NCBI GenBank assembly: GCA_963711065.1
Contig: CAVQCO010000007.1
Location: forward strand, 1-64,000
Direction: 5' to 3'
DNA length: 64,000 nt
From: Bog-473 sp963711065
Lineage (GTDB): Bacteria; Actinomycetota; Acidimicrobiia; Acidimicrobiales; RAAP-2
Shown: in pieces, positions 17,655-25,803 of the stretch
How positions within the stretch are numbered: position 1 is the stretch's first letter
Layout: each line of letters starts with the position of its first letter
Made by a program: the position numbers and the translations under genes
The notes under the pieces: generated by a model
Databases searched by the model: none
Told to the model about the DNA's origin: nothing
What the model saw: the letters and a program-made list of their open reading frames with translations, nothing else

Positions 17655-17982
17655 TGCACGGAATTTGTCCCACCTGCTGCGCGCCACGCCCTCGCCGCGT
17701 CGAGCGCGACCGAACGACCGTCTGGGCGGCGCTCACATCAACGACCTCCCACCCTCGCGAGCCCTCCTAGAGGATCTTGCTGGATTTGGCAGGACGAATT
17801 CGACAGCCACGGGGGCGTTCGAACCTGGGACGGATACTGAGTGGAACCGGTAGATCAGCTAGGGCCGGATGCTGTTTCGCAGGGTGCGCAAGGAACCTGG
17901 TCCGGCAGTGGACCTACAGGTCGTCAATGGTTTCGAAGAAGTCCCGACCGAGGGTTGTCGACTGGACGCCGGCGTTGTTCAG
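17655..17982. other. Gap holding at most a small frame (17869-18009)
   Basis: Downstream of IS110 copy A. A plus-strand frame from the ATG at 17869 (MLFRRVRKEPGPAVDLQVVN..., 46 residues) ends inside the 3' end of the DUF308 gene. It has protein-like composition but no family. It may be the tail of a gene lost to the insertion. Confidence 0.3.
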
Positions 17983-18546
17983 CTAGTCGTTGCTACTAGT
18001 GGCATGTAGTTCGAACGCAAGCACGAGATCACTGATGCCACGGAAGATGGCGAAGAAGCCGACCCAGAGGATCAGTAGCGAGGCTTGGGCAGTTATGTAT
18101 TGCTGGGACGCCCAAAAGCCAAGCGCGATCTCCAGTATCCCCACGATCAGACCGAGCCACCAGGTGGGATTCACTGGCTGAGCCATGGCGGAGTACACGA
18201 TGTCGAAGCCACCGTTCAGTATGAGCAACAAACCGAACACCGAGGCGAGCGACCAGAACGCACCGTAGGGGGTAACGAAGGACCAAATAGCCCCACCGAT
18301 GAAAAGGACACCGAGGATCACTCGCAACACGGCCCACCCACCACCTTGGATTCCGGCTAAGGCAAATTGGTACACGGCAGAAAGCAGGAACACCGCACCA
18401 AGGAGCAGACCAATCGTTGTCACCGACCTGATGTCAAAGCGCAGAACGACGACGGCGATAATGAGCCATGCGAAGCCTACGACCATCGGAATCCACCAGC
18501 GCCGAGAGACTTGCGACGAGATCTGGTGAAGTTCGGTGTTCAGCAT
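17983..18546 (-). CDS. HdeD/DUF308-type membrane protein
   Basis: The 187-residue protein has GGGAGGG before the ATG at 18546. It shows six hydrophobic helices in three pairs, the HdeD/DUF308 pattern: 'WIPMVVGFAWLIIAVVVL', 'TIGLLLGAVFLLSAVYQFAL', 'VLRVILGVLFIGGAIW', 'LASVFGLLLILNGGFDIV', 'WLGLIVGILEIALGFWAS' and 'SLLILWVGFFAIFRGISDLV'. Family members are inner-membrane proteins linked to acid or general stress, with no known transport activity. Confidence 0.8.
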   Translation of the reverse strand: MLNTELHQISSQVSRRWWIPMVVGFAWLIIAVVVLRFDIRSVTTIGLLLGAVFLLSAVYQFALAGIQGGGWAVLRVILGVLFIGGAIWSFVTPYGAFWSLASVFGLLLILNGGFDIVYSAMAQPVNPTWWLGLIVGILEIALGFWASQQYITAQASLLILWVGFFAIFRGISDLVLAFELHATSSND

Positions 18547-18684
18547 CGGGCCCTCCCTGACAGTATCTAGCGTAGCGTCATGCCCACGCCCGATGCAGTA
18601 TCGCCATGGTTGCAGAGAGACCGAAGAAGTCGCTCGTACCAGCACCCCCTAGAACATTTTGCCCGACTAGCTCGACACAGCAAA

Positions 18685-18713
18685 CGGCCCCGAGCCGGCG
18701 AACGGGGGCAGTG
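18685..18713 (+). repeat. CCGGCG hairpin repeat, copy 10
   Basis: CGGCCCCGAGCCGGCGAACG then GGGGCAGTG. The arms CCCCG/CGGGG differ from other copies yet remain paired. It lies between two minus-strand genes. Confidence 0.75.
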
Positions 18714-18745
18714 CGATGCCGAAGGTCTTTTCGAATGTGATCGCA

Positions 18746-19186
18746 TTAGCTGGCGATCTTTGCTTCTAACTCATCGATCCGGTCAGCTAGATCCTTGATC
18801 CCACCTTGGGTGTGTATGTCGAGTCGATCGAGAATCTTAACGGTGTCTTCATACGTGTGCTGTGAGCGCACATCGCTCGCTTCGCCCTGCACGTTCTGCC
18901 CGACCATAATGACAGACAGCAGGACAAGTTGGAGGAAGGTCTGCGCAATCCAGGGGATGATTCCCTCGCCACCCGGCCTCAGTGCGGCGGGTAATCCCAA
19001 CAGGGCGAGGACTGCAAACGCGTACGCGCACCACATTGACCCCACGACGTTGGTCAAGAAGACGGCGATCTTGGCATTGATTCCGTCGACCCTCTTGATC
19101 TGATCCCGTAACCCGCGCAGGCTGATCGCTTGACGAGTGTGCAGGTGGACCTTGACCGGTCCGGCTATCTGAGTATCGGGCATCAT
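18746..19186 (-). CDS. DUF1003 family membrane protein
   Basis: The 146-residue protein begins MMPDTQIAGPVKVHL, with AGGAAGTGAGG upstream. It has the DUF1003 layout: two membrane segments ('FLTNVVGSMWCAYAFAVLALLGL' and 'WIAQTFLQLVLLSVIMVGQN'), a following 'QNVQGEASDVRSQHTYED' region, and a C-terminal coiled coil (LADRIDELEAKIAS). Function is unknown in general; it is common in Actinobacteria. Confidence 0.8.
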   Translation of the reverse strand: MMPDTQIAGPVKVHLHTRQAISLRGLRDQIKRVDGINAKIAVFLTNVVGSMWCAYAFAVLALLGLPAALRPGGEGIIPWIAQTFLQLVLLSVIMVGQNVQGEASDVRSQHTYEDTVKILDRLDIHTQGGIKDLADRIDELEAKIAS

Positions 19187-19306
19187 GATCCTCACTTCCT
19201 TGCCTTTTGACGCCCTGACCTTGACCTGAGTTGCGAGCGACGTGCAACAGGCACACGGTCCGCCTAAGTCCGACACGGGTGGCAGGTGTCAACCAGTCGA
19301 GCCGTA

Positions 19307-19332
19307 CTACCCACTATCCGGCGATAGGGGAC
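19307..19332 (+). repeat. CCGGCG hairpin repeat, copy 11
   Basis: TACCCACTATCCGGCGATAG then GGGAC. The arms CTAT/ATAG extend closer to the core than in other copies. It lies between divergent genes (19186 minus, ~19375 plus). Confidence 0.7.
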
Positions 19333-19374
19333 GATCGTAGGGCTCCCTGTCGGCACCGGGCATACACTCCGCTC

Positions 19375-19998
19375 GTGCCGGGCAGACGTGGGGAAACCTT
19401 GTTGAACATGATGCTTTTCATCGAGAGGTTCACCCTGAACCGAGCCTGGTCTGACCTCGGCGAAGAGGAGTTCTTCTGGGAGCCCGCTCCGAACTGCTGG
19501 AGCGTCCGGCGCAGAGATGAATGCTGCACCCCCGCCGCCTTCGGCACCGGTGACTGGGTGGCCGACTTTGATGGCTCCGTGATCCGAGCCGCCATGGAGG
19601 GCAAGGGGGTGGAACCACTGACGACTATCGCCTGGTTGTTCTGGCACGTTGGATCCATGGCCGGACGTGCGGCGGACCTGGACTTCCTCGGTGGCACCAA
19701 GTCAGCCGTGGTTGGACAGCGCCCTACATGTCCGAGCATCCGGTGTTCTCTGCACCGGCTGAAGCCGTCGACGTTATGCGAGCGGGATGGCGAGCACTGG
19801 ATCAGGCCATCCGAGCGTCGACTGACGAAGGACTTGATCAGGCCAAACGGTTCTGGAGCTACTCGGACGATCCCGGACCGTTTAGTCCTGGGCTACCAGA
19901 TCCTTGTCAGCATCCTCAATGAGGTCAGCCACCACGGCACCCAGGTCTGCACGTTGCGCGATCTCTACCGGGCGGTGGACGGCAGGAGGTTCCAGTAG
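19375..19998 (+). pseudogene. DinB-family protein with two compensating frameshifts
   Basis: The start may be GTG 19375 or ATG 19408 (MMLFIERFTLNRAWSDL...). The first part matches the DinB four-helix fold, with 'IERFTLNRAWSDLGEEEFFW' and the 'TIAWLFWHVGSMAGRAAD' helix. From ~19,712 the sensible frame is the next one (MSEHPVFSAPAEAVDVMRAG...FWSYSDD). From ~19,880 the first frame returns with 'ILNEVSHHGTQVCTLRDLYR', which carries the third histidine region. The protein would be ~205 residues. Two nearby indels that restore the frame suggest base-calling errors as much as decay. Confidence 0.6.
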
Positions 19999-20048
19999 CC
20001 GCCCTCTCTTCCGACCTCATGATTCGGGCCAGAACCAGTCGCGTCCAC

Positions 20049-20080
20049 GTGTCCCACCGATCCGGCGCAGTGGGGCACCC
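20049..20080 (+). repeat. CCGGCG hairpin repeat, copy 12 (best stem)
   Basis: GTGTCCCACCGATCCGGCGC then AGTGGGGCACCC. The arms GTGTCCCAC and GTGGGGCAC pair over nine positions with one T-G wobble. It lies 50 bases after the DinB-family stop. Confidence 0.85.
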
Positions 20081-20183
20081 TTCTCGAGAAATTTCCGACC
20101 ATTTTGGCAGCCCGGTGGATTCGCAACTTGCACGCCATCAGACTCCCTCCGTCAAGGTCGTAGAGCGTGCATAGGCTCACCGG

Positions 20184-20396
20184 ATGGTTGATGACACCGG
20201 AACAGAAGATGCGCAACGAGAGCAATGGGTGATCGAGATCGCCGAGGGCATGAGCGCAGTAGCTCTGATCGGGGCGCTAATCGTGACCCTCAAAGAGAAG
20301 GGCATATTGAGCGATGACGACATCCGACAGATCCAGACGAACGCCGACCAGTTCTTCGCTGAGGATTTGAGGTCTGTAGGCGGCAAGGACTCCTGA
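20184..20396 (+). CDS. Small hypothetical acidic protein
   Basis: The 70-residue protein MVDDTGTEDAQREQW... is acidic, with a hydrophobic central helix (MSAVALIGALIVTLKEKG) and a 'LSDDDIRQIQTNADQFFAED' helix. No family is recognised. A hairpin repeat follows 24 bases after its stop. Confidence 0.45.
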   Translation: MVDDTGTEDAQREQWVIEIAEGMSAVALIGALIVTLKEKGILSDDDIRQIQTNADQFFAEDLRSVGGKDS

Positions 20397-20420
20397 AGGT
20401 GAAAGGTCAAAGCGCCGGAC

Positions 20421-20448
20421 CGCCCACCGTCCCGGCGATATGGGACAG
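20421..20448 (+). repeat. CCGGCG hairpin repeat, copy 13
   Basis: CGCCCACCGTCCCGGCGATA then TGGGACAG. It follows a stop codon on the same strand. Confidence 0.75.
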
Positions 20449-20646
20449 GACCCCCGCTGCCCCTCTCCGAGATCCAGACAAGCTGCATCCCCCTTCGGAC
20501 CCATGGCGCATGAACGGATTGCTGGATAGAAAGTGAGCCTGGTTCACGTTTGGAGTCGGACACGTGCAAGAAGGAGCCTCCGGGGTGCCAAATGTGATCT
20601 GGAAACGTGAGCTACTCGAACGCCTGGCTGGGTGATGGGAGGGACA

Positions 20647-21450
20647 ATGTCGAACAGGGTTGTAATCGTCACGGGCGCCTCGGCAGGCATAGGGCTCAGC
20701 GTGGCTTCTCGGCTCCACGGACGAGGGTGGGTCGTCGTCGGATCGAGCCGACGAGGCACAGGCTCGAACGGATGGAGGTCCGTGGTGATGGATGTCGATG
20801 ATGACCAATCCGTGACCGCCGGGGTGCAGGGAGTGGTTGTCGAGCACGGGCGCATCGATGCCGTGGTGGCCAGCGCTGGCTGGGGATTGGCCGGGGCGGT
20901 CGAGCAGACTCCCATAACAGAGGCGAAGGCTCAACTAGAGACGAACTTCTGGGGTGCCGTACGGGTCGTGCGGGCCGTGCTGCCGACGATGCGTCGCCAG
21001 GGATCTGGTCGGATCGTCCTCATCAGCTCCATCGGTGGCGTTATCGGCCTCCCATTCCAGGCGTTCTACAGCGCCAGCAAGTTCGCACTGGAGGGCTACG
21101 GCGAGGCGTTGGCCTACGAGGTCGCACCGTTCGGCATCCAGGTGAGCCTGGTGCAACCGGGCAACGTCCGGACGGATTTCACTCAGAGCAGGCGTCAGGT
21201 CAGCACGCCCGCAGATGACGATCCTTATGGCAATGCCGTCGCCAAGGCGATCGGCGTGATGGAGCACGATGAGGCCAACGGGATTCCACCAGACAAGGTG
21301 GCCGTCGTAATCGAGAAACTCCTGAACTCGGCTCGGCCTCGCCGGCGCGTCTCCGTTGGCAAGGTGGGGGAACGGGTGGGTCTCCCAGCCAAGCGCCTGT
21401 TGCCGTATCGGGTGTTCGAAGGGGCGGCCAAGTCCAGCCTCGGCGTGTAG
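20647..21450 (+). CDS. Short-chain dehydrogenase/reductase
   Basis: This classical SDR has 267 residues. It has the NAD(P) site 'VTGASAGIGLSVASRL' at the start, 'DAVVASAGWG' in place of the usual NAG, the catalytic serine in 'VLISSIGGVIG', and 'YSASKFALEGYGEAL' with Tyr and Lys. Reductases of this type act on hydroxyl/keto pairs; the substrate is unknown. The ATG at 20647 was preferred over 20632 because GGGAGGGAC lies correctly before it. Confidence 0.9.
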   Translation: MSNRVVIVTGASAGIGLSVASRLHGRGWVVVGSSRRGTGSNGWRSVVMDVDDDQSVTAGVQGVVVEHGRIDAVVASAGWGLAGAVEQTPITEAKAQLETNFWGAVRVVRAVLPTMRRQGSGRIVLISSIGGVIGLPFQAFYSASKFALEGYGEALAYEVAPFGIQVSLVQPGNVRTDFTQSRRQVSTPADDDPYGNAVAKAIGVMEHDEANGIPPDKVAVVIEKLLNSARPRRRVSVGKVGERVGLPAKRLLPYRVFEGAAKSSLGV

Positions 21451-21483
21451 GCGAACGACTATCCCCATGGTGCAGGGTGGCGC

Positions 21484-22900
21484 CCCGTCCAAAGTGCCTG
21501 CTTGAGACTTGGTGCAGACACTGCGGCTGATCCGTAGCGTTTAGAGGTCCTGGTGGGGTCGCTCACAAAGTGCCTGCCGCCGGTGCAGCCGGTTGGCTTT
21601 CGTTCGAAGAGCCTCCCGCCAGGGCTTCGCCATGGAGTGGCTCAAAAGAGGATCGAGCACGAACGTCCGAATAGCAGGAGTGCCCTCCGTGGTTCCATCA
21701 CGACCAAGGAGGTAGTCATGCATGTAGTGATCGGCGTCGATCCGCACAAGGCATCGCACACAGCGGTGGCCATCGACGAGGGCGAGGACGAGCTCTCCAG
21801 CGTCAAGGTGCGGGCCACCCGGCGCCAAGTGGACCAGTTGGTGAGCTGGGCCGAACCGTTCGAGAAGCGCACCTGGGCCATCGAGTCGGCCGGTGGGTTG
21901 GGCTACTTGTTGGCCCAGCAGCTAGTCGCTCGGGGCGAGGACGTCCTCGACGTACCCGCGACCTTGGCCTCTCGCATCCGGGTGCTCGCCACCGGGCGCT
22001 CGAACAAGAACGACTCCAACGACGCCCGCTCGGTCGCCATCGCTGCCTTTCGGGCCCCGAATCTGCGCAGCGTCCAGCCCGCTGACCACTCCCAGGTCCT
22101 TCGGCTCCTCGCCAAGCGCAACATGGACCTCGGCAGTCATCGCACCCGGGTGATCTGTCGTCTTCATGCGCTCCTCGCCGAGCTCGCACCGGGCGGAATT
22201 GCCAAGGAACTCTACGTTTCAGACGCCGAGCGGCTCATGACCAAGATCACGCCCGAGACCCCGGCCGAGCAGGTCCGCTACGACCTGGCCCTCGAGCTTC
22301 TCGACGACGTCCGCCGGCTCGACGCCCAGACAAAGGAGTCGCACCGCCGCATCCGTGTGGCCGTCAAGGCATCGGGCACGACGCTGACCGACGTCTATGG
22401 CGTGGGCCCGATCCTCGCCGCGCAGATCATCGGTTACGCCGGCGACGTCGAACGCTTTGCCAACCGGGATGTCTTCGCCTCCTACAACGGCACCGCCCCG
22501 ATCGAATGGTCCTCAGGTGGCCGTGTCGTGCACCGGCTCTCGCGGCGCGGGAACCGACGGCTCAACCACGCTCTCCACATGGCTGCCATCACCCAGATCC
22601 GCAATCCCGGGACAAATGGACGCATTTACTTCGAGCGCAAGGTCGCCGAGGGCAAGACCAAGAAGGAGGCGCTTCGCTCCCTCAAGCGCCAGATCTCTAA
22701 CGCCGTCTACCGACAGCTCGTCCTCGACGCCGGATGAGCGGCCCGGGAGGACATTAGGGAACGACTCATCGCCGCGTGGTCGGCTCTGCACCCTGAAGGC
22801 CGGCTCTTTGGCGAAGTCACTCCCGGACCATCTCAAAGCCTACGCATCTGTACCGTCTCGTGACGGGCCGATTTCGTCGCGCCCTTTGGACGCCGAAATT
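21484..22900 (+). mobile_element. IS110-family element 3 (ends uncertain)
   Basis: One intact IS110 transposase (21718-22737) with ~230 non-coding bases upstream and ~160 downstream. The left side adjoins ATCCCCATGGTGC, a motif also found beside hairpin repeats at 30,820, 37,549 and 38,553. Hairpin-repeat copy 14 lies just beyond the right side. No second copy is present to fix the ends. Confidence 0.5.
21718..22737 (+). CDS. IS110-family transposase (element 3)
   Basis: This complete 339-residue enzyme starts after AAGGAGGT. The DEDD domain shows 'VIGVDPHKASHTAVAID', 'WAIESAGGLGYLLAQQL' and 'RSNKNDSNDARSVAIAAFR'. The C-terminal domain has 'DVYGVGPILAAQIIGYAGDV', 'SYNGTAPIEWSSGGRVVHRL' and 'YFERKVAEGKTKKEALRSLK'. 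It is clearly a different subgroup from elements 1 and 2 in length and sequence. Confidence 0.92.
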   Translation: MHVVIGVDPHKASHTAVAIDEGEDELSSVKVRATRRQVDQLVSWAEPFEKRTWAIESAGGLGYLLAQQLVARGEDVLDVPATLASRIRVLATGRSNKNDSNDARSVAIAAFRAPNLRSVQPADHSQVLRLLAKRNMDLGSHRTRVICRLHALLAELAPGGIAKELYVSDAERLMTKITPETPAEQVRYDLALELLDDVRRLDAQTKESHRRIRVAVKASGTTLTDVYGVGPILAAQIIGYAGDVERFANRDVFASYNGTAPIEWSSGGRVVHRLSRRGNRRLNHALHMAAITQIRNPGTNGRIYFERKVAEGKTKKEALRSLKRQISNAVYRQLVLDAG

Positions 22901-22930
22901 GGGGTCTTGACACAAAGAGGATTCGGAGGG

Positions 22931-22960
22931 TGGCACCCCAGGCCGACGAACTGGGATATT
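22931..22960 (+). repeat. CCGGCG hairpin repeat, copy 14
   Basis: TGGCACCCCAGGCCGACGAA then CTGGGATATT. It shares CGAACTGGGATATTTAGC with the left junction of IS110-2 copy B, although no element 2 is present here. Confidence 0.7.
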
Positions 22961-23006
22961 TAGCCCACACCCCTGTCGGTATCGGCACTTGCAGCGCGGC
23001 ATTAGG

Positions 23007-23300
23007 TCACTCTGCCCGTTTTCTAGGCACTCGGAGCGACCCGGCCTGGATTGCGACGACACCGGGGTCGTCGGTCGGAATAGTCGGAAGAGTCGGCCAA
23101 ATGATCGACCATTCCTGTCGGCTGACCGGAAACGGCACGTTCCCAATCAACCTGTGGGAGGTGTCACCCGTTTTGACGTATGCCGCGGAATTCCAGTGAA
23201 ACTCCCAGCCGCGTTCTTCTTCAACCACATGAGTGATCACCGCTGGGTAAGTGGCCAGCTCGGCCTCAGCGATTCGCCTCGCATCTGATTCTGTGATCAC
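23007..23300 (-). CDS. Imm35/YrhB-like immunity protein
   Basis: The 97-residue protein begins MITESDARRIAEAEL, with 'GWEFHWNSAAY' in the middle and 'HRLIGNVPFPVSRQEWSII' later. This is the pattern of the YrhB/Imm35 domain, where a helix is followed by a 'gW.F.w.s' strand and 'l.Gn.P..v'. Imm35 members protect against partner toxins in polymorphic toxin loci, but no toxin gene is adjacent. Related genes lie at 30446-30757 and 35685-36158. Confidence 0.6.
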   Translation of the reverse strand: MITESDARRIAEAELATYPAVITHVVEEERGWEFHWNSAAYVKTGDTSHRLIGNVPFPVSRQEWSIIWPTLPTIPTDDPGVVAIQAGSLRVPRKRAE

Positions 23301-23436
23301 GAAGAGAAGGATGCCCTACGTTGAGTCGCGATGCATACATAAGGGCAACCCCTCAGGGGACCGACCCCGACACCGTCCTGAGATCGCCCAATTCTGAGCG
23401 GTATTTCTTCGGCGGGCTATCCCCTTGGTGTCGAAG

Positions 23437-23472
23437 TATCGCCCCGACCCGATTGGCGTACTGGGACACACC
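23437..23472 (+). repeat. CCGGCG hairpin repeat, copy 15 (GATT subtype)
   Basis: TATCGCCCCGACCCGATTGG then CGTACTGGGACACACC. Four bases (GATT) split the core to CCCGATTGGCG, exactly as in the copy at 35,234. It lies ~80 bases upstream of the phosphoesterase gene. Confidence 0.65.
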
Positions 23473-23550
23473 AGGTGGCAGACTGAGACGATGACGACCA
23501 GGGATTCGGAGGCGGACCAGGCACCACAGAGCCCCGAGGCGTGACGCCGG

Positions 23551-25119
23551 ATGACTGACAACGCCCACGCCCTCGATCACGTTGTCCTGGTGCTCTTCGA
23601 GAACCGATCACTTGACAACGTCCTCGGGCACCTCTACGGCCCCGAGGACCACAAGACCTTCGACGGGGTCATCGGCAAGAGCTTGAGCAACCCCATTCCA
23701 GAGTGGGTGGAGCACGGAGCGGACCGCAAGGTCGTTCCCTACAGCGTCGCCACCGACATGGATTCGCCGAATCCGGACTCGGGCGAAGAGTACTTCCACA
23801 CCAACACGCAGTTGTTCAACATCATCGACAGCCACAACCGGTTCAAGATCGGGGAGGCAGCCTCGGCGCCGTGGAATGCTCCTGCACCGGGAGTGACCCC
23901 GACGATGGATGGGTTTGTGGCCGACTACATCTCGACGTTTACTGGGGAGATCGGCCGCCAGCCCACGTACGACGAATACGCCCACATCATGACTGGTTAC
24001 ACCCCGGAGCAGCTCCCGGTGCTCAACGGCCTGGCTCGGGACTTTGGCGTCTTCGATCATTGGTTCTGTGAGGTCCCATCGCAGACGTTCATGAACCGCT
24101 CGTTCTGGACTGCGGCAACCTCGTCGGGCGCGGTCGTGAACAGTCCGATCAGAAAATGGTTCACCAAGAACGACGCCGAGACGATTTTTGAACGGCTCGA
24201 AGCCCACGGCAAGACCTGGAAGGTCTACGTCATGGAGCCAATGCCGCTGTCATTCACGGGGCTGATCCACTTTCCCCGGCTGAAGGACCGTCTGGCCAGC
24301 CATTTCGTGCCCTTTGCCGAGTTCGAGAGGGATGCCGCAGCGGGCACGCTCCCGAACTTCTCGTTGATCGAGCCGAACATGCTGGCCGGACACGGTGACT
24401 ATCACCCGGCAATGGGCCGTTCGTTCTCGGACAAAGTGGACATCGAGGTCGACAGCCCGTCGTCGGCCCTCTCGGGCGAGGCGTTTTTGGAGCGGGTGTT
24501 CAATGCCTACCGGTCTGCCACTTCGGAGACGGGTGCCAACGTCTGGAACACCGCACTGTTCATCGGTTGGGACGAGCCGGGAGGCACCTACGACCATGTT
24601 CCCCCAGGACCGGTCCCGCCACCCGACCCCTCGGTACCTCCCGGCGAGTGCGGATTCACGTTCGAGCGCTCCGGCTACCGGGTACCCGCCGTCATCGTCT
24701 CGCCATGGGTCGAGGCCGGATCGGTCTACAACGCGGAGTACAGGCACACGTCCTTGATCGCCACGCTGCGCAAGACGTGGGAACTCGGTGAGGCGTTCAC
24801 CGGACGGGATGCCTCAGCCCGCACGTTCGATCACGTCTTCTCGCTCGCCACTCCTCGTGACCCGAAGACGTGGGCAACCGTCAAGTCGCTCCCCGTACCT
24901 GCGTGGACGATGGACCTCGAGGTCGTGGGCAAAGGACTCAGCACCCTGGGCAAGGGTATGGGCCCGGCTCTCATTGCCAAGGCACGCGAGATGGAGGTGA
25001 AGCTCCCGGCTGAACTCAATGACCCTGGAACGGCACTGACGCCCCGATTGGTCGTCGGTTTCCTCAGGGACGTCGCTCGCCACTTCTTTCCGCTCCTGGC
25101 GGAGGAAGGGAACGCGTAG
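23551..25119 (+). CDS. Phosphoesterase family protein (phospholipase C / AcpA-like)
   Basis: This protein of the alkaline-phosphatase-like phosphoesterase family (PF04185) hydrolyses phosphate esters such as phospholipids. It has 522 residues. The N-terminal metal/nucleophile block is 'HVVLVLFENRSLDNVLGHL'. Later come 'VPSQTFMNRSFWTAATSSG', 'PNFSLIEPNMLAGHGDYHPA', 'FIGWDEPGGTYDHVPPGP' and 'YRVPAVIVSPWVEAGSV', the expected order of metal ligands (Glu-Asn, Asp-Glu, His). No signal peptide is seen, which is unusual for the secreted phospholipases; a cytoplasmic or non-classical location is possible. A hairpin repeat follows ~40 bases after the stop. Confidence 0.85.
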   Translation: MTDNAHALDHVVLVLFENRSLDNVLGHLYGPEDHKTFDGVIGKSLSNPIPEWVEHGADRKVVPYSVATDMDSPNPDSGEEYFHTNTQLFNIIDSHNRFKIGEAASAPWNAPAPGVTPTMDGFVADYISTFTGEIGRQPTYDEYAHIMTGYTPEQLPVLNGLARDFGVFDHWFCEVPSQTFMNRSFWTAATSSGAVVNSPIRKWFTKNDAETIFERLEAHGKTWKVYVMEPMPLSFTGLIHFPRLKDRLASHFVPFAEFERDAAAGTLPNFSLIEPNMLAGHGDYHPAMGRSFSDKVDIEVDSPSSALSGEAFLERVFNAYRSATSETGANVWNTALFIGWDEPGGTYDHVPPGPVPPPDPSVPPGECGFTFERSGYRVPAVIVSPWVEAGSVYNAEYRHTSLIATLRKTWELGEAFTGRDASARTFDHVFSLATPRDPKTWATVKSLPVPAWTMDLEVVGKGLSTLGKGMGPALIAKAREMEVKLPAELNDPGTALTPRLVVGFLRDVARHFFPLLAEEGNA

Positions 25120-25160
25120 GGGTCCCTCGGCTCAGTCAGCCCTTTCGTCGTTGTGCGCAG

Positions 25161-25194
25161 CTGCCCCACCGACCCGGCGTTTGGGGACTCACCC
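25161..25194 (+). repeat. CCGGCG hairpin repeat, copy 16
   Basis: CTGCCCCACCGACCCGGCGT then TTGGGGACTCACCC, with arms CCCCA/TGGGG. It is downstream of the phosphoesterase gene. The trailing ACTCACCC also occurs at the right end of IS110 element 2. Confidence 0.8.
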
Positions 25195-25210
25195 TGGCGG
25201 GGCGACTCGC

Positions 25211-25507
25211 TCAGGCGCGGTCGCTCCTGACTTCGCCGCGACTCGGGGCGACCCTCTGGCTCATGTCGATGTGGCTCACCCGCTCAAGACGTCCGAAACA
25301 GCTCTGACAGCGTTGATCCTCGGGTGTCTCGCTCCATGGCAAGCGTCGCGAGTATGCGTAGCTGAACTCGAGTCCGCACCAAGTGAGCGGTCGCTCTGGG
25401 TGAATTAGATGCCAGCTATATGAGGGTACCTGCGGGCGTCGACGCCACCGTCCGCCACCGCCCACCGCCGCCGCATCGACCAGTTGGTTAGTGGTGAATA
25501 CCGCCAT
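25211..25507 (-). CDS. Small putative zinc-binding protein
   Basis: From the ATG at 25507 the frame gives ~98 residues containing 'WHLIHPERPLTWCGLEF' and 'SETPEDQRCQSCFGRLE'. One early Cys plus a CxxC, with His nearby, resembles small actinobacterial zinc-binding proteins of unknown role. Upstream in-frame starts (25522, 25729) are possible. The N-terminus is uncertain, and the gene may be a remnant next to the intron insertion. Confidence 0.4.
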   Translation of the reverse strand: MAVFTTNQLVDAAAVGGGGRWRRRPQVPSYSWHLIHPERPLTWCGLEFSYAYSRRLPWSETPEDQRCQSCFGRLERVSHIDMSQRVAPSRGEVRSDRA

Positions 25508-25780
25508 CTGGATCCCGTCCATGAGGGCCCCTTTGTAGGCCAATTGATAGTGGCGAGGGGCGGTGACGACGCACCTGCTTCGTCGGCCGTAACCGCCCTC
25601 AGTCGCGATGCTGGCACTGCGGTCCTCGCTGAAATAGAGCCGACCGAACTGAAGCGGCACAACGTCCCGACAACATTTCGCCTTTGTCTGGGTGGCACCG
25701 TTAGAGCCGACCCGCACCGCTGCCGCCATGAACGAAAGGTGCTCGATTCTCTGGCAGGGGATACCGGGCAGTCCGACCTC

Positions 25781-25803
25781 GCCTCAGTCCCGGCGTACTG
25801 GGG
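25781..25803 (+). repeat. CCGGCG hairpin repeat, copy 17 (intron B target)
   Basis: GCCTCAGTCCCGGCGTACTG then GGG, arms CCTCAGT/ACTGGGG with one wobble pair. The group II intron starts at the next base. Confidence 0.75.
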
